Of a stretch of DNA of 64,000 nucleotides, positions 1 through 19,569 are shown one piece after another. A model generated the notes under the pieces. It saw only the letters and a program-made list of their open reading frames with translations, had not been told where the DNA came from and did not search any database. Position numbers and translations under genes: made by a program. This stretch comes from Pagrus major (Eukaryota; Chordata; Actinopteri; Spariformes; Sparidae): positions 6,636,436 through 6,700,435 of the forward strand of contig NC_133220.1 in assembly GCF_040436345.1 (NCBI RefSeq), in the 5' to 3' direction. Positions within the stretch are counted from its first letter, which is position 1. Each line of letters opens with the position of its first letter.

Positions 1-1480
1 ACGCGGAGCCCTCACTCCAGTCTCCCCCTCGCGTATCCCATAGTGCTCTCTGTCTGGGACCACAGATGGCCGTCTGACATCAGGGGCTGACCGAGCAGAT
101 TATGATATCAACATGTCGTCATGTCTCAAACACGTCTGCGGCATGTTAAGCTCTCCATCGCTACAAAGCCCCACGGTCTTAAGATGACACGTATCCACCA
201 GCTCCTTCCTGCTGACTGAATGGTTTCATAAAGAAGTGTGTAAAGTAGCTGAGCTGACGGCCGCCGGAGGAGCTTTCTTCTTGACAGTTTGAACTTTTAA
301 GTCAAAAATCTCCTAAAAAAGTTTCATGAGGATTAATCAATTCTAAGAGACTAGTACAGTCGTGCTAGCAGCTCGGCAGTGCTTTAAGCTAAATGCTTAT
401 GCCAGCAATGCTAAAAATGACAATGCTTAATGATGCGTACTGTTTGAACTTGAACGCCCCCCTGAAGTCGGATATTTGACTCCAACCTCAAAAACCAAGA
501 TGGCTGCTGCACATCAACAGCTGTAGAATACACTGTTTATTAATTGTGTCCTATTTGTGTCTCAGTAAATCAGGAAAAGTTAAAGATTTCATCCTGAAAG
601 AATCATAAATGTCTCACGTGAAACCATCCCACAGTTGTTTCAGTACAACACAATAAAGTAAAGCTTCAGAAATGAATGAAACACTGCAATGACACGGCAC
701 TTAAACCATTTTCAAGACACACTGAGGATTAAAATCTTCAAACGGTGATTCAGTGATTTCATTCATCCTGAGGGTGTTAAATAAAATTTCATGTCAATCC
801 GCTGATTGATTCGAGTCTCTGCCCTGCAACTCAGTGACGCAGCGATATCTGATACTCTCATATGAAGCTGCTACTAAAACATAAGGTAGAAAACTTCCTC
901 TTTCACATGACGTTGTAGGAAGTTAAAAGCCTGTACATGTAAAATGTTTTTAAAAAAGCTAAATCATGTTTGTGGTCAACACTCTAAAGGATGGATTGCC
1001 ATAAAATAAGTAAAAAAAAAATCAACTTCACTTCATGAATTAGAGCAAATATAAAGGGTCAGCTATATTTTTGGAGACTCTTCAGGCCACAAAAGGATGT
1101 ATTGTTACGCTGCTATGTTATTAAGTTGTTATGTTGCTGCAGTGACATGTTGATGTGTCTCATAAATTGACTAAACCCCGAGGCTAAAGGAAACAGGTGT
1201 ACAGCTGTACTGTGTAAAGAGATATGCACTCTGCGATAGCGGTGATGTGGCGTCGTGTTGGTAGTCGTGAGCATAAAGACCATTTATTCCTACTAAAAGG
1301 TGCAAATATTTCACAAATGTCTTATTTTATTTTTTTAAAAAAGCTTCAGTAGCTTCCTAGAGCAGCTGGGCCATGTAGCTTTCAGTAAAAATGTGACTCA
1401 AACAGAAGTAAATTGAATTAATATACAATGCAATGATATGTTTGTAGCCACGTCAGCTCTGGGCTTTATGGAAGGAAATG

Positions 1481-1625
1481 TCTCACCAACTATCTGATGG
1501 ATGGCAACGACATTTTGAACAGACTTTCATGGTCATAAATGGAAGAATCCTACTGACTTCAGTGATCCTCTGACATTTCCTGTACGGGCCAGCGGGCCAC
1601 AGTTGGCCCAACATAACCCGGACAT
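1481..1625 (+). repeat. Dispersed fish repeat ('caccaactatctgatggat' family)
   Basis: The segment reads 'ctcaccaactatctgatgga' followed by a protein-like stretch about 'cattcatggtc' and 'aatcctactgactt'. This matches a repeat common in teleost DNA, as I remember it. A second copy with the same order of motifs lies at 22660-22790 and a partial one at 42465-42510. The 68-codon minus-strand frame across it is a by-product. Confidence 0.6.
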
Positions 1626-2639
1626 TGTCAGGTAAAAACACGCCTGCTAATTGTTTTTCAAAATCTGAGCACGGCGGACTGAGTGACACATTGCGCAGGA
1701 GGTCAATAAATTAAGGGAACATTTAACATCTTAACAATAAAAGAAGATAAAGATAATTATTGTTTTTGCTGTTTCTGTAAAGGAGGGGGGGAATCCCGTC
1801 GTATAAGCCTGATGGCTTCTTGCCTTCTCCTGATAAATCTGTTATTTTTTTTAAATTAATGCTTCGTTTTATTCCAAAATACCTGCAAAACTAATGAAAT
1901 ACCCATCAGCCTCAGCTGTACTTGGTGTTTACTGCAGGGCTACAGCACACAGATAATAACTAGTCGGATCAACTCACTGTTAGTTTGAGTATTTTCATCA
2001 GATTCGTGGACAATAACAACAAACACAGAACATCAACTGCCTGATCCTTGAATGTACAACACAAACATGTCAAGTCAAACACTAATATCTCCTGAGATGA
2101 TCAGGGCAGACTTGTAGTTCACCTTTAGAAAGTGCTTAGTATAAAAACCAGTGGCCTGTAAAAATGTCCTGCCTGCTCCACTGCTCTCTGTGGATGACTG
2201 GTCCACAGAACAGAACAGGTCCACGGAGGGTGAGAAGAGGAGGAGGGATGAAGAGGAGGACAGGAGAAGAGACGGATCAGAGATCCATCACCCAGAGGAG
2301 AAGTGCTGTGGTTGTTTTAATTCCTCTCTCTCCTTCCCAAAGTCAGCACAGTCCTCATATAACTAGTGCACGTTATTAAAGTGACAACACCAGGATGGTG
2401 AAAAGAGTTCAGCTGAGACCAGAATCAGAAAGTTATGCTAGAATATACCGTAAACATCTGGCTCCTACTCACTCATTGATCCAGTCGATCTTTGGATATC
2501 GGTTGAAGAACGGAGAAGTCAATGTTGAGACTTGTCGTGTCCATTAAAGTCAGAAGAGGGTGTAAAAAAATTTGCTTTGTTTGTGCTGATGTAGCTTTCA
2601 CCTCACTCTCACTGTACAAAGCTTCCTGATGCCGCACTA

Positions 2640-3010
2640 TTGTGCCAAATGCCCGAGAGATATATTTCAGAAGTACAGAACAGCACAACTAATGCAGTGG
2701 TGGTGAAAAACCACTGCACAGATCAATACTTCTGTATTGACAAGGGGGCAAAATGTGTCTGTAATATGAAAGGAGTCACTCCGAAAGATTCATCACCTGA
2801 CTGTAATGCAGCTCTACGGGACCGTTTTAGTATCTTTCAGCTAATTATTTTGGATGTTGTGGTTCCCTCTCACTGTTGTCATCAGCGTGGCTGCAGGCAG
2901 CAGCTGTTTTTTAGAGGAAAAGCTCTAAAACGCTCTCTGAACACCACCTGAGCAGCAGACAAAGACAGTTAGACACCAGCTGGTGAACATACTGGAGCAT
3001 TTATCAGCTA
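2640..3010 (+). repeat. Probable dispersed repeat
   Basis: The part from about 2925 ('gctctctgaacaccacctga' through 'gagcatttatcagctaatga') resembles a well-known fish interspersed element. It carries a 103-codon plus-strand frame that is cysteine-rich but has no signal peptide, no recognised domain and no splice context. I treat that frame as chance coding within repeat sequence. Confidence 0.4.
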
Positions 3011-3324
3011 ATGAGATTTTTTTTTCTCTTTCTTTTCCATTTTTGTTCACTGTTTAATGTTTAATTCAAGCCAGCTGGCCAGTAACCACAGTATTTCAGG
3101 GGAAACAAACTGTTTGAGGTGCCGAATACCCAAAGACCCACCAACAACAAACCATGTGAGCCAGCTTACTAATGAATCTAAGCTTTGTGCTGCTAAAAGC
3201 TAGAGACTGATTGATTGATGGGTGGATCATGATATTATTGATTACGTCTAAATCATGCGACCGTGATGTCGTCTGTTTATAGCCCAACATTAGCTTTTAG
3301 CCACTAGCATTTATGCTAGAAAAT

Positions 3325-3420
3325 CGCAAAAAGTGGTGTTCATCTGTGAAGGTTATTTTGTCGAAGGAACCAGGGTGAACAAAAACATGTCGCCCCTACA
3401 CCACTCTATGAAATGAACTA
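3325..3420 (+). repeat. Dispersed repeat family A, copy 1
   Basis: It shares 'gtggtgttcatctgtgaag' followed by an 'attatyttgctgaa'-like stretch with copies at 48098-48240 and, in reverse, 57170-57420. Further shared pieces are 'gaaccagggtga' and 'ccaccactctat'. No terminal inverted repeat was seen, so the class is unknown. Confidence 0.65.
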
Positions 3421-4197
3421 ATAAATTATGATTATATTAATGTGGATGGTTCTGGGACAGTGCTGAAAAAACATAATCTGAGCCCTGAATTATAATCCAA
3501 TAATATAGGATAATACATGTTAATCTAAAACGGGCCATTCTGCATAATGAGTGCTTTTACTTTTGTGACTTTTAAATATATTTTACACTGCAGTTTTGCT
3601 TCTTCTTCTTATATTTTGAGTTCTTCTTCCATCACTGACTCTCGATGAGATGATGACACACATAAAAGCTCATCTCTCTTTAGACTGCACACCTCAGTTC
3701 CACATCTACACAGCGACCTTGGAAATTTTTGTCTACAAAGGCAACTTTACAGCGTAATTACTTCAAAAGAAAAAATCTTCCGGAGTCCATCCAGCTGGAG
3801 GGACTGAACAGCTGAGTTAGCCTTATCAGCTTAACACAGATAAGCTCCATGCTGAGCTCAACGAGGCGGCAGATGAACAGGTGCTGGAGGGGAGATACCC
3901 TCCAAAGTTCACCAAACCACACTGAACCTGAGATTACAGGTGCAGACAGACAGAAAAATCTGTTCTTGACTTAAAAAAAAATGATCGTGGAAAGCAGACA
4001 AGAAGAGGGGAAGGGAAAAACTGTTCGCCAATGCCCAGTAAACTGCACGCGGCCTGGTTGGTGTTAACTCGGCTCGACTGTGATGATTTACATCAACGAT
4101 TCCTTTGAGACATGAGAGGAAAAACATTATCGACTGAGCTTCTCTGGACAGAACACTCACTCACTTCTGTGTTAAAAAAAACCAGATTGAATTTCAG

Positions 4198-4318
4198 AGT
4201 TAAGTGTCAATAAATCACTTTATTTGGATGCTAAAATGTCCAGAATTTAATTTATACAAACGACTACAATGTCTCAGTTAAAGGGGATGAGGGTGTGAGT
4301 TTGTCTTTCTTTTATTTT
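4198..4318 (+). repeat. Local direct repeat, left copy
   Basis: About 115 bases ('agttaagtgtcaataaatca' to 'gagtttgtctttcttttat') recur at 4552-4663 with roughly 80 percent identity and small indels. The copies flank about 235 bases. They may be two insertions of one element or a local duplication. Confidence 0.75.
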
Positions 4319-4551
4319 TCTGTGTTTAAGTCTCTATTTCTTTCCCTGTGAAACATTAAAATCATTTTGATGACTCATCCCACCAAATGCATTGCAGAAA
4401 TTAATCGAATGTGATTTGGGGTGGCTTGACTTCGTTAGCTTGCGGGTCAAAGTAGCTAGCAGAGCAATAAGCATGATTTAAAGGCTAATATAGGGAAAAA
4501 AGAAACCAAGGGAATAAAACATTAAAGCATTTTTTTCTGTATCTTAATCAA

Positions 4552-4663
4552 GTTAAGCGTCAATTAATCACTTTATTTTGATGGTTAAATGTCCAGAATT
4601 GTATTTATCTTAACAACTACAATGTCTTAAAGAGGATGAGGGTGCGAGTTTGTCTTTCTTTTA
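4552..4663 (+). repeat. Local direct repeat, right copy
   Basis: This is the partner of 4198-4318, beginning 'agttaagcgtcaattaatca' and ending 'gtttgtctttcttttaccca'. The order of matching blocks is the same in both copies and the orientation is direct. Confidence 0.75.
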
Positions 4664-4994
4664 CCCACAACACCACCGAGGCGAACGGATATTTTAGCCT
4701 ACAAAAATGTAGCCTACTTTGAGCTGATAGTTTGTTATCGTTTCAGTTTGTGTTTCTGCATTATTCGTCAGTTGTTTTACAGCGAAACTAATGGTGACAG
4801 CATTCGTTCTCTGCTGTATTATGAGCATATACGCCTGTTTTTGTGGGTCTGGGTCTGTGGCTGTGGCCCTGACTTATTAAAAATAGCCTCAGAGTGGCTA
4901 TAAATTTCCCCAAACACTGCAGAAAGCCTTCAGTGTCAGTCCACACAGTCAATAAAATCTGATGGTACAGCCACAGTGTTGTCCCTGTTGTTTC

Positions 4995-5110
4995 ACGGCA
5001 GCTGCAGCTCAGAAGGTGGAGCATGTTGCCCAGTAATTGGACGGTGGCTGGTTTGAATCCTAGGCTGCATGCTGAAGTATCCTTGAGCAAGATACTGATC
5101 AGTAGTCCAT
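4995..5110 (+). mobile_element. tRNA-derived SINE (partial)
   Basis: An RNA polymerase III A-box-like run ('cagctcagaaggtggagc', about 5005-5022) is followed by a B box 'ggtttgaatcc' at 5050-5060, the spacing expected of a tRNA-like promoter. After the B box comes 'gaagtatccttgagcaagat', a segment typical of percomorph SINEs as I remember them. It is not a functional tRNA, because no cloverleaf can be folded around it. A related tail ('gaagtgtccttgagtaaagt') lies at 46120-46140. Confidence 0.6.
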
Positions 5111-5559
5111 TTAATTTTGTGTACAGTATGTTGAGGAGGAGGGGTGTTGCCCCTAAAGCCCCCTCCCTCCGTGCTTTAACACCCCTCGGAGCAGCTTATG
5201 TTCGGCTGGGATCCTCCCCCCAAATCCCCTTCACCCCCCGACCGACAACTCACCATCCTCTTCCTCACCCTGTTAGCTCCTCTTTTTTCCCTAACAAAGC
5301 CTCCATTTGGTAGATTTCTCCTAAATGTTTTATGAAAAGATACATCCGAGAGCGAGAGCGCCGAGTTTAGACTGTAGAAGTGAAACAGCTTCACAGAACC
5401 GAACCTCCATAATTCACCAGGAGGAGCTTCAGAGAGAAAACAGCAACCATCAGAGACGACCACAGAAAAGACTGGAGCTTCATTAGAGGGCAGATTTTTA
5501 TCCTGCTGCTGATCTATAATCATCATTAGTGCTGAGACGATGAATCCATTAGTCAATCG

Positions 5560-5980
5560 ACGGAAAGTGAATCAGCAAGAGGAAACATGAAAACAGTCAC
5601 GGACCTCAGATGTGATGATTTGATGCTTCTGTCACGTGATGGTGGCTTTTAGACTGATGGTCAGATAAAACGAGCCGTCTGAATACGTCACTCTGTGCTG
5701 TTTTTAATACTTTCTTGAGAAATTGAGAAAATAATCAGTAGATTAGACAATAATAAAATGAAAAAGAACCAACTGCAGCCCTAATTTTGGTAACTTGCAA
5801 GAGAAATCACTGATCCCAGCGTCTCAAACGTGATGTATTGATGCTTTTCTTCGTCAAATGTGACGGTAAACTGATTAGATTTGACTTCTGGACCGATGGA
5901 TGGAATAAAACAAGCAATCTAAATACCTCCCTTTGTGCTATTTTTACAATTTTCTGGCAAGACTGCAGCCCTAATTTTGA
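5560..5980 (-). repeat. Two adjacent copies of a fish 'gcagccctaattatt' repeat
   Basis: The first copy (about 5560-5785) and the second (about 5815-5975) both end in 'ctgcagccctaattttg' and share internal words such as 'gatgatttgatgctt/gatgtattgatgctt' and 'ctttgtgctrttttta'. The same family appears at 11575-11855, 16440-16582 and 50330-50620. Confidence 0.65.
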
Positions 5981-6541
5981 TAAATGATAAATAATTTAAG
6001 CAATTTATTTAAAAAAAACACTGTTTCTAGCTTCTCTAATGAGACATTTTCCTTCTTTACAGTCAAAACATCTACAAGTGGAGGGTTCTGGATGTCATCA
6101 AAACATAAAGTATTGTTTTGATTTATCAAATGATGATAAATGTATTATCATTATCAATTATCAGAGTGTTCGTCTTTTAAATACAACTGTTTTTAGGCAA
6201 AACAATCAAGTTAAATTGAAATGAAATGACGGGATTTAGTATTTCTGTGTGGAGAATTCATTAAAGCAGATGGATCATAATGTCTGGAGATCGAAAATCA
6301 AACTAATCATCGGCACAAAAAGCCTCAATAACATGTAAAATTAAATGTTTCTGTGTTTCTGGTGTCTGTTCGAACATTTCTCTGGCGGGTGAGCCTTGTT
6401 TTGATCCATCACATAATCAATAAAATGTATCATGACAAAGCAAAAAAACTGCTGCTAATGTTGATCACTCCACTCATTTCTGTGTGACGGTGACGATGAA
6501 GATCACTACTCTTCATGCATGTCTCGTGCTCAGCAGCAGGT

Positions 6542-6543
<2 letters not shown>

Positions 6544-6572
<29 letters not shown>
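6544..6572. repeat. (TG)n microsatellite
   Basis: An uninterrupted TG dinucleotide run of about 29 bases. Confidence 0.95.
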
Positions 6573-6993
6573 CAGACACTGCAGTGTGTGTCTGCTGATT
6601 TAAGTGCACTGCGCGCCTCCCACACACTGCCAGCCTCCTGACTCCACCGTGGATCCACTTTGCAGAATAATTTTAACCTGGTCGGTTCATTTACAGGAGC
6701 TGATTCATAAAATCCTCACTGACAGCAGCGTTAATCCTGCAGCATCAACCTTCTCCTGTGGAGTTAAAAACGTGTGTGTGTGTGTGGTGCTCAGGAGTGA
6801 CTTTACAATGTGTGGTGTTTTTTCAAAGTCTCAGAAGATTCATCTGGTGTAGGGCTACATGTTAAAGGCTTGTGTTGTTGTTGTAAAAAAAAAATATGTG
6901 TATCCTGTAAAAACAAGCCCAGTGCAGCTGTTTGTGTCCAAGTCTGGCTGATATAAATAAATAGATGTGAATGTATATAAAAAAAGGACTCAC

Positions 6994-7045
6994 CGATCAG
7001 TGTGATGTGCAGCGGGCCCGGCATGTCTGCTGCAGTGCTCAGCAT
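6994..7045 (-). CDS. Candidate first coding exon of an unidentified gene (partial)
   Basis: On the minus strand an ATG at 7045 opens MLSTAADMPGPLHITLIG and reaches a strong donor, 'gatcg|gtgagt', whose GT is at 6993-6992. A second in-frame ATG at 7024 has a purine at -3 and is an alternative start. The exon sits at the edge of a CpG-rich stretch (about 7000-7430), which fits a promoter-proximal position. I could not find a matching second exon further left, and I do not recognise the protein. It could equally be an untranslated exon or a chance donor, so confidence is low. Confidence 0.33.
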
Positions 7046-7209
7046 CCCTCCTCCTCCTCCTCTGAATGGACACGGATCGCACGGATTCAGCTGCAGATGC
7101 GCGCTTGGATGTGAATGGAGGAGGAGGCCGTCAGGAAAACACCGCGCTCATGGCGGGGCTGAGCCGTCTCTGTGCGGGCTTCACTGACCGACTGCCTGCG
7201 GTGCCCCTG

Positions 7210-7275
7210 CAGACAGACAGACAGGCAGGCAGACAGACAGGCAGGCAGACAGACAGGCAGGCAGACAGGCAGGCG
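7210..7275. repeat. CAGACAGG minisatellite
   Basis: A tandem array of 'cagacagg/caggcagg' 4- to 12-base units lies just upstream of the candidate exon at 6994-7045. Confidence 0.9.
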
Positions 7276-7341
7276 GTGTGTGCGGACCGAGCTGCGGTCA
7301 GACAGGATCTGCTCTGCTGCACCACCGACGCTGGAAATAAC

Positions 7342-7432
7342 CCGCCTGTTGTTCCCGCTGGTGGCCGCGAGATGTCGCTGCTGCTGCTCTGGATCACTGC
7401 TGCTGCGTTCAGGGGCCCCTCGTAAAATAGTA
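7342..7432 (+). repeat. Dispersed repeat family B, copy 1
   Basis: It shares 'ggtggccgcgagatgtcgct' and 'ctgctgctgcgttca.gg..cctcgtaaa' with 7888-7985 in the same order and orientation. A weaker relative is at 45795-45840. This copy carries several CpGs and could be mistaken for part of a CpG island. Confidence 0.7.
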
Positions 7433-7734
7433 CCCAGGCACGAGAAACTGTATAAAAACATACATAAATATGCAAGAATATAGTTAAACTAAGATACATG
7501 TTGACAATACAGCTCTGTGAAGCTGTTGTTAGCTACTGCCGTGCTTTTAGCTAACACAACTAACACCAACATGCTAACACGTCGTCAATGACAATGCTAT
7601 CATCTTAATATTTAGCAGGTTTAATGGCCGTGTTCAGTGTTAGTTTAGCGTTTTACTGTAACAGACAGAAGAAATGGCGGACAACGTCCCGGCTACATTA
7701 GCATGCTAACATTTGCCAGTAGCTAAAAGTAGCC

Positions 7735-8600
7735 TCAAGTACAGTTTTGAGATACTTGTACTTTACTTGAGTATTTCCATTTTCTGCTACTTTACAGGCT
7801 ACTTCCACTCCACTAAATTTTAAAGTTAAATGATGTATTTTTTCTCTCCATTAGGCTAATCACCTTAAACTGCGTTCAGTCCGCGTACTGCGTGTTTTCC
7901 CGCCGGTGGCCACTAGATGTCGCTGCAGCTCAACAACACTGGTTTACTGCTGCTGCGTTCACGGACTCCTCGTAAATTACGTAGCCAACATGTACTCAAG
8001 TACAATTTTGAGGTACTTGTACTTGAGTATTCCCATTTTCTCTTACTTTACTTCAACTCTGCTAAATTTTAAAGGGAAGTAGTAGTAGTGGTACTTTTTA
8101 CTCCACTGCATTTCTTTTTTTTTTTACAGCTTTATTTACCTGCAGTATTGTCAAAAGTACTCAGACATACAAATACTTGAGTAAAAGTAATAAGCATAGT
8201 GGTGTTAAAAAGTCAAAGTCACCCATAAAAATATGTACTTCAGAAAGAGTCTAAAAATATCTAATATTAAATGTACTTAAATATCAAAAGTCATTTTCTG
8301 GCAATAAATCTTACAAATCTAAAGTAAGTATTTTTTTAGAAAAAGGTAAAAGTAAATTATACATATATTTACAGGTATGTATAGGCTACTGTATGTCCTG
8401 ATTATCAAAAACAGGTTATAATTTTTCTCCTTTAAGTGCTGACAATACAAATTGACTTTAAAGTGTGCTATTTTGGCTCTGAGGCAGTGGAGTAAAAAGT
8501 AAAATATTTGCCTCCAAAATGTAGTGGAGTGGAAGTATAAAGTAACAGAAAATGGAAATACTCAAGTGAAGTTCAAGTTCCTCAAAATTGTTCTTAAGTC
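7735..8600 (+). repeat. Cluster of 'acttgagtatttccattt' dispersed repeats
   Basis: At least three pieces of one family lie here (7735-7860, 7985-8360, 8470-8605), partly in opposite orientations. They are marked by 'tacttgtactttacttgagt', 'ccattttctgctactttac' and 'tactttttactccactgcat'. Other copies lie at 37715-37865, 39985-40130, 45385-45440, 55870-56130 and 58230-58340. The family is very common in percomorph genomes, as far as I know. Confidence 0.75.
7888..7985 (+). repeat. Dispersed repeat family B, copy 2
   Basis: Paralogue of 7342-7432, with 'ggtggccactagatgtcgct' and 'ctgctgctgcgttcacgga'. It is inserted within the 'acttgagta' repeat cluster, so one of the two is nested. Confidence 0.7.
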
Positions 8601-9697
8601 TTTTTTTTTTAATCTTGGGGTAATTAAAAATAAAATGGTTAAAACATTGTAAAATCTACCAAAAATTACTTTTTTCCAGGTTGGAAATTTGGCCGTTAAG
8701 GTTTCCTAATTAATTCAGCTGTTTAATCTACTGCACTTTGCATCGTCAGTATGTTTACACCACAGGCTGCCAACAGTGAGCAGAAATTAAAGAGCTACAA
8801 CACTGCAGAGTTTAATTAGATCAATGTTCATTAATTAAGGAATCCTAGAGTCCCTGTAGAGAAAAGTGGACGAGAGACACGTTTAACAAATACAAGTTTA
8901 ATATCAAAACAGACCTACAATCCAACATCAAGTGAATTCCAACAACAAACATTGTCTTATTTTAACCTCTTTAAGTACTTTGTGTATTTTAATTATCTGT
9001 CAGGAGGCTTTAAGTTCCAGCTACGTTCACTTCAGAGGTGAAACACAGACAAGCCTCAAATACAAAATCCTAGAGTCGTAAAATGTCGTCCATCTTAACA
9101 GCTGGTAACAGGAATCACAGACGAATTTAAGTGAAACAATAAATCTTGTTTCTTCAACAACACGGACACGAACATGTACATTTATTTACAATGAGCCCCA
9201 CCTGAGGGCAGATACAGAGATAAACCCGGGAAGAGACAGAAAACAGCAGGAAGAGGAGCAGGGTGGACGTGAAGAGTTAGATTCTGCTATTTATTTGTAA
9301 CATTCTGAATATTTTATTTGTTAACTCACTTTCATCGAGGTTATTTTACAAACATTATCTCTCTCTTTTGAGTCAAACTCTTCATTTCATTTTGCACATC
9401 CACCCCTTTCTTTATGCTACTTTAAGATTCTTTCAAAACAACATTTAAAAGCTCCAACAGAAACATGTTAGTGGAGCTTTACTGCCGCGTGTTGCTCACT
9501 CGAATCATCTTCTATCAGGTGGAAACTGTCGGCTTCCTCTAGCGGAACAATTTCACACATGTTGAATAAAGTCCTTCCAGGCAGCAGGTCAGATCGTCAC
9601 CCTGAGTCCAACATGATGAAAAGCTTGGGCCTTGAAATAGAGTTCATGAAGCACTTTTCTAGGGCTGAGGAGGAGAAAGAGGAAGAGGAGGAGGAAC
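8600..9697. other. mcm2 3' untranslated region and downstream spacer
   Basis: AT-rich sequence between the repeat cluster and the mcm2 stop codon. The part next to the stop contains potential poly(A) signals on the minus strand. No other gene is visible. Confidence 0.5.
9290..9295 (-). terminator. Candidate poly(A) signal of mcm2
   Basis: TTTATT on the plus strand reads AATAAA on the minus strand about 400 bases past the mcm2 stop. A second AATAAA-type hexamer lies near 9181, so the exact cleavage site cannot be chosen from sequence. Confidence 0.4.
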
Positions 9698-18777
<9,080 letters not shown>

Positions 18778-19130
18778 TGTTCCGTGTGTCTCTTTCTGCC
18801 TCTTGTAAAGAAACTTCTTCTCCTTCCTGCCGGGAGTCACTTTTCGCGCGAAACGACCACGTGATCCCCAAAGCCCGCGAAAAATAATGAATATTCAAAG
18901 CCACCGGCCTCCTTATTGGTCGCTTTCGGTTAAAGGGGCGGGGTCTTAGAGTACTGTGCGTTTGGTTTGACGCACACCGTCAGTGAGGCCGTGGGCGGTG
19001 ACTGTAGATCAACGGGAGGAGGGAAGGCGGTGCGAGCCGCTGAGCAAAACTAACGCACCCTTCTCTGAGCTTCGCAGCGGGGGCGGAGTTAATGACGTAA
19101 AATTTTCCCGGGAATATTTTGGCCGCGTTC
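18778..19130 (-). promoter_or_regulatory. mcm2 promoter with E2F, CCAAT and E-box elements
   Basis: Upstream of the mcm2 ATG there is a perfect palindromic E2F site TTTCGCGCGAAA (18842-18853, about 65-76 bases before the ATG). Next to it are an E-box CACGTG (18858-18863), a second GCGAAA-type site (18874-18884) and an inverted CCAAT box (ATTGG, 18915-18919). Further out are a TGACGTAA CRE-like site (19093-19100) and TTTTCCCGGGA (about 19104-19114). MCM genes are classical E2F targets at G1/S, so the array fits the gene. There is no TATA box in the usual place. Confidence 0.85.
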
Positions 19131-19347
19131 AATTACGAACATTGCCTCCTTAACAACCTCACTTTACTGTAGGACACGTCCCAATATGATTAATTTCTCC
19201 TGGTTTTCTTTGTTTTTAAAAATGAATCGATATAATAATATTTTAAGAACAACATACAGGCTTTGTATCCATATTAAACTTAATAATAATGATACATAGA
19301 CGATAAATAGTCCATATTTGCATATCTGACTGCACGGCTCAATGCTT

Positions 19348-19564
19348 TTAAAGGGACAGTTCACCCCCAAAATTAAAATTCACTCATTATCTACTCACCA
19401 AAGTCATTTCTGGAGCTTCACATCTTTAATAACTGAAGTAGTTGGGGACTTAAAAAAGAAAAAAACAAACAAAGAACAACGGAAAAAAACAAACATAAAA
19501 TGGCTCCATGCAGCTCTTCCAGTGTAATCCAAGTCCCGAAATGTTTTGTGCACTGTTCCTTTAA
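19348..19564. mobile_element. Miniature transposon with TTAA ends (217 bases)
   Basis: The left end ttaaagggacagttca (19348-19363) and right end tgcactgttcctttaa (19549-19564) are inverted repeats, 14 of 16 positions matching. Both carry TTAA at the outer edge, the target duplication expected for piggyBac-type elements. There is no coding capacity. The start 'aaagggacagttcaccc' and internal 'cattatctactcacc' are shared with a truncated copy at 35655-35705. Confidence 0.7.
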
Positions 19565-19569
19565 TATTA

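Larger units (their letters stand above)
1..6990. other. Repeat-rich intergenic or intronic DNA, no gene recognised
   Basis: No stretch here gives a convincing protein. All open frames are short, lack splice partners, and several fall in recognisable dispersed repeats, which are listed separately. If the candidate first exon at 6994-7045 is real, this stretch would be the first intron of that minus-strand gene. The extreme left end (1-65) is GC-richer and could contain part of an exon, but neither strand gave a frame I could identify. Confidence 0.6.

Noticed and set aside
2640-2951. 103-codon cysteine-rich plus-strand frame
   Set aside because: It overlaps a dispersed repeat, and lacks a signal peptide, domain or splice context.
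4995-5110. Functional tRNA gene
   Set aside because: A- and B-box-like words are present but no acceptor stem or cloverleaf forms, and the 3' part matches a SINE tail.
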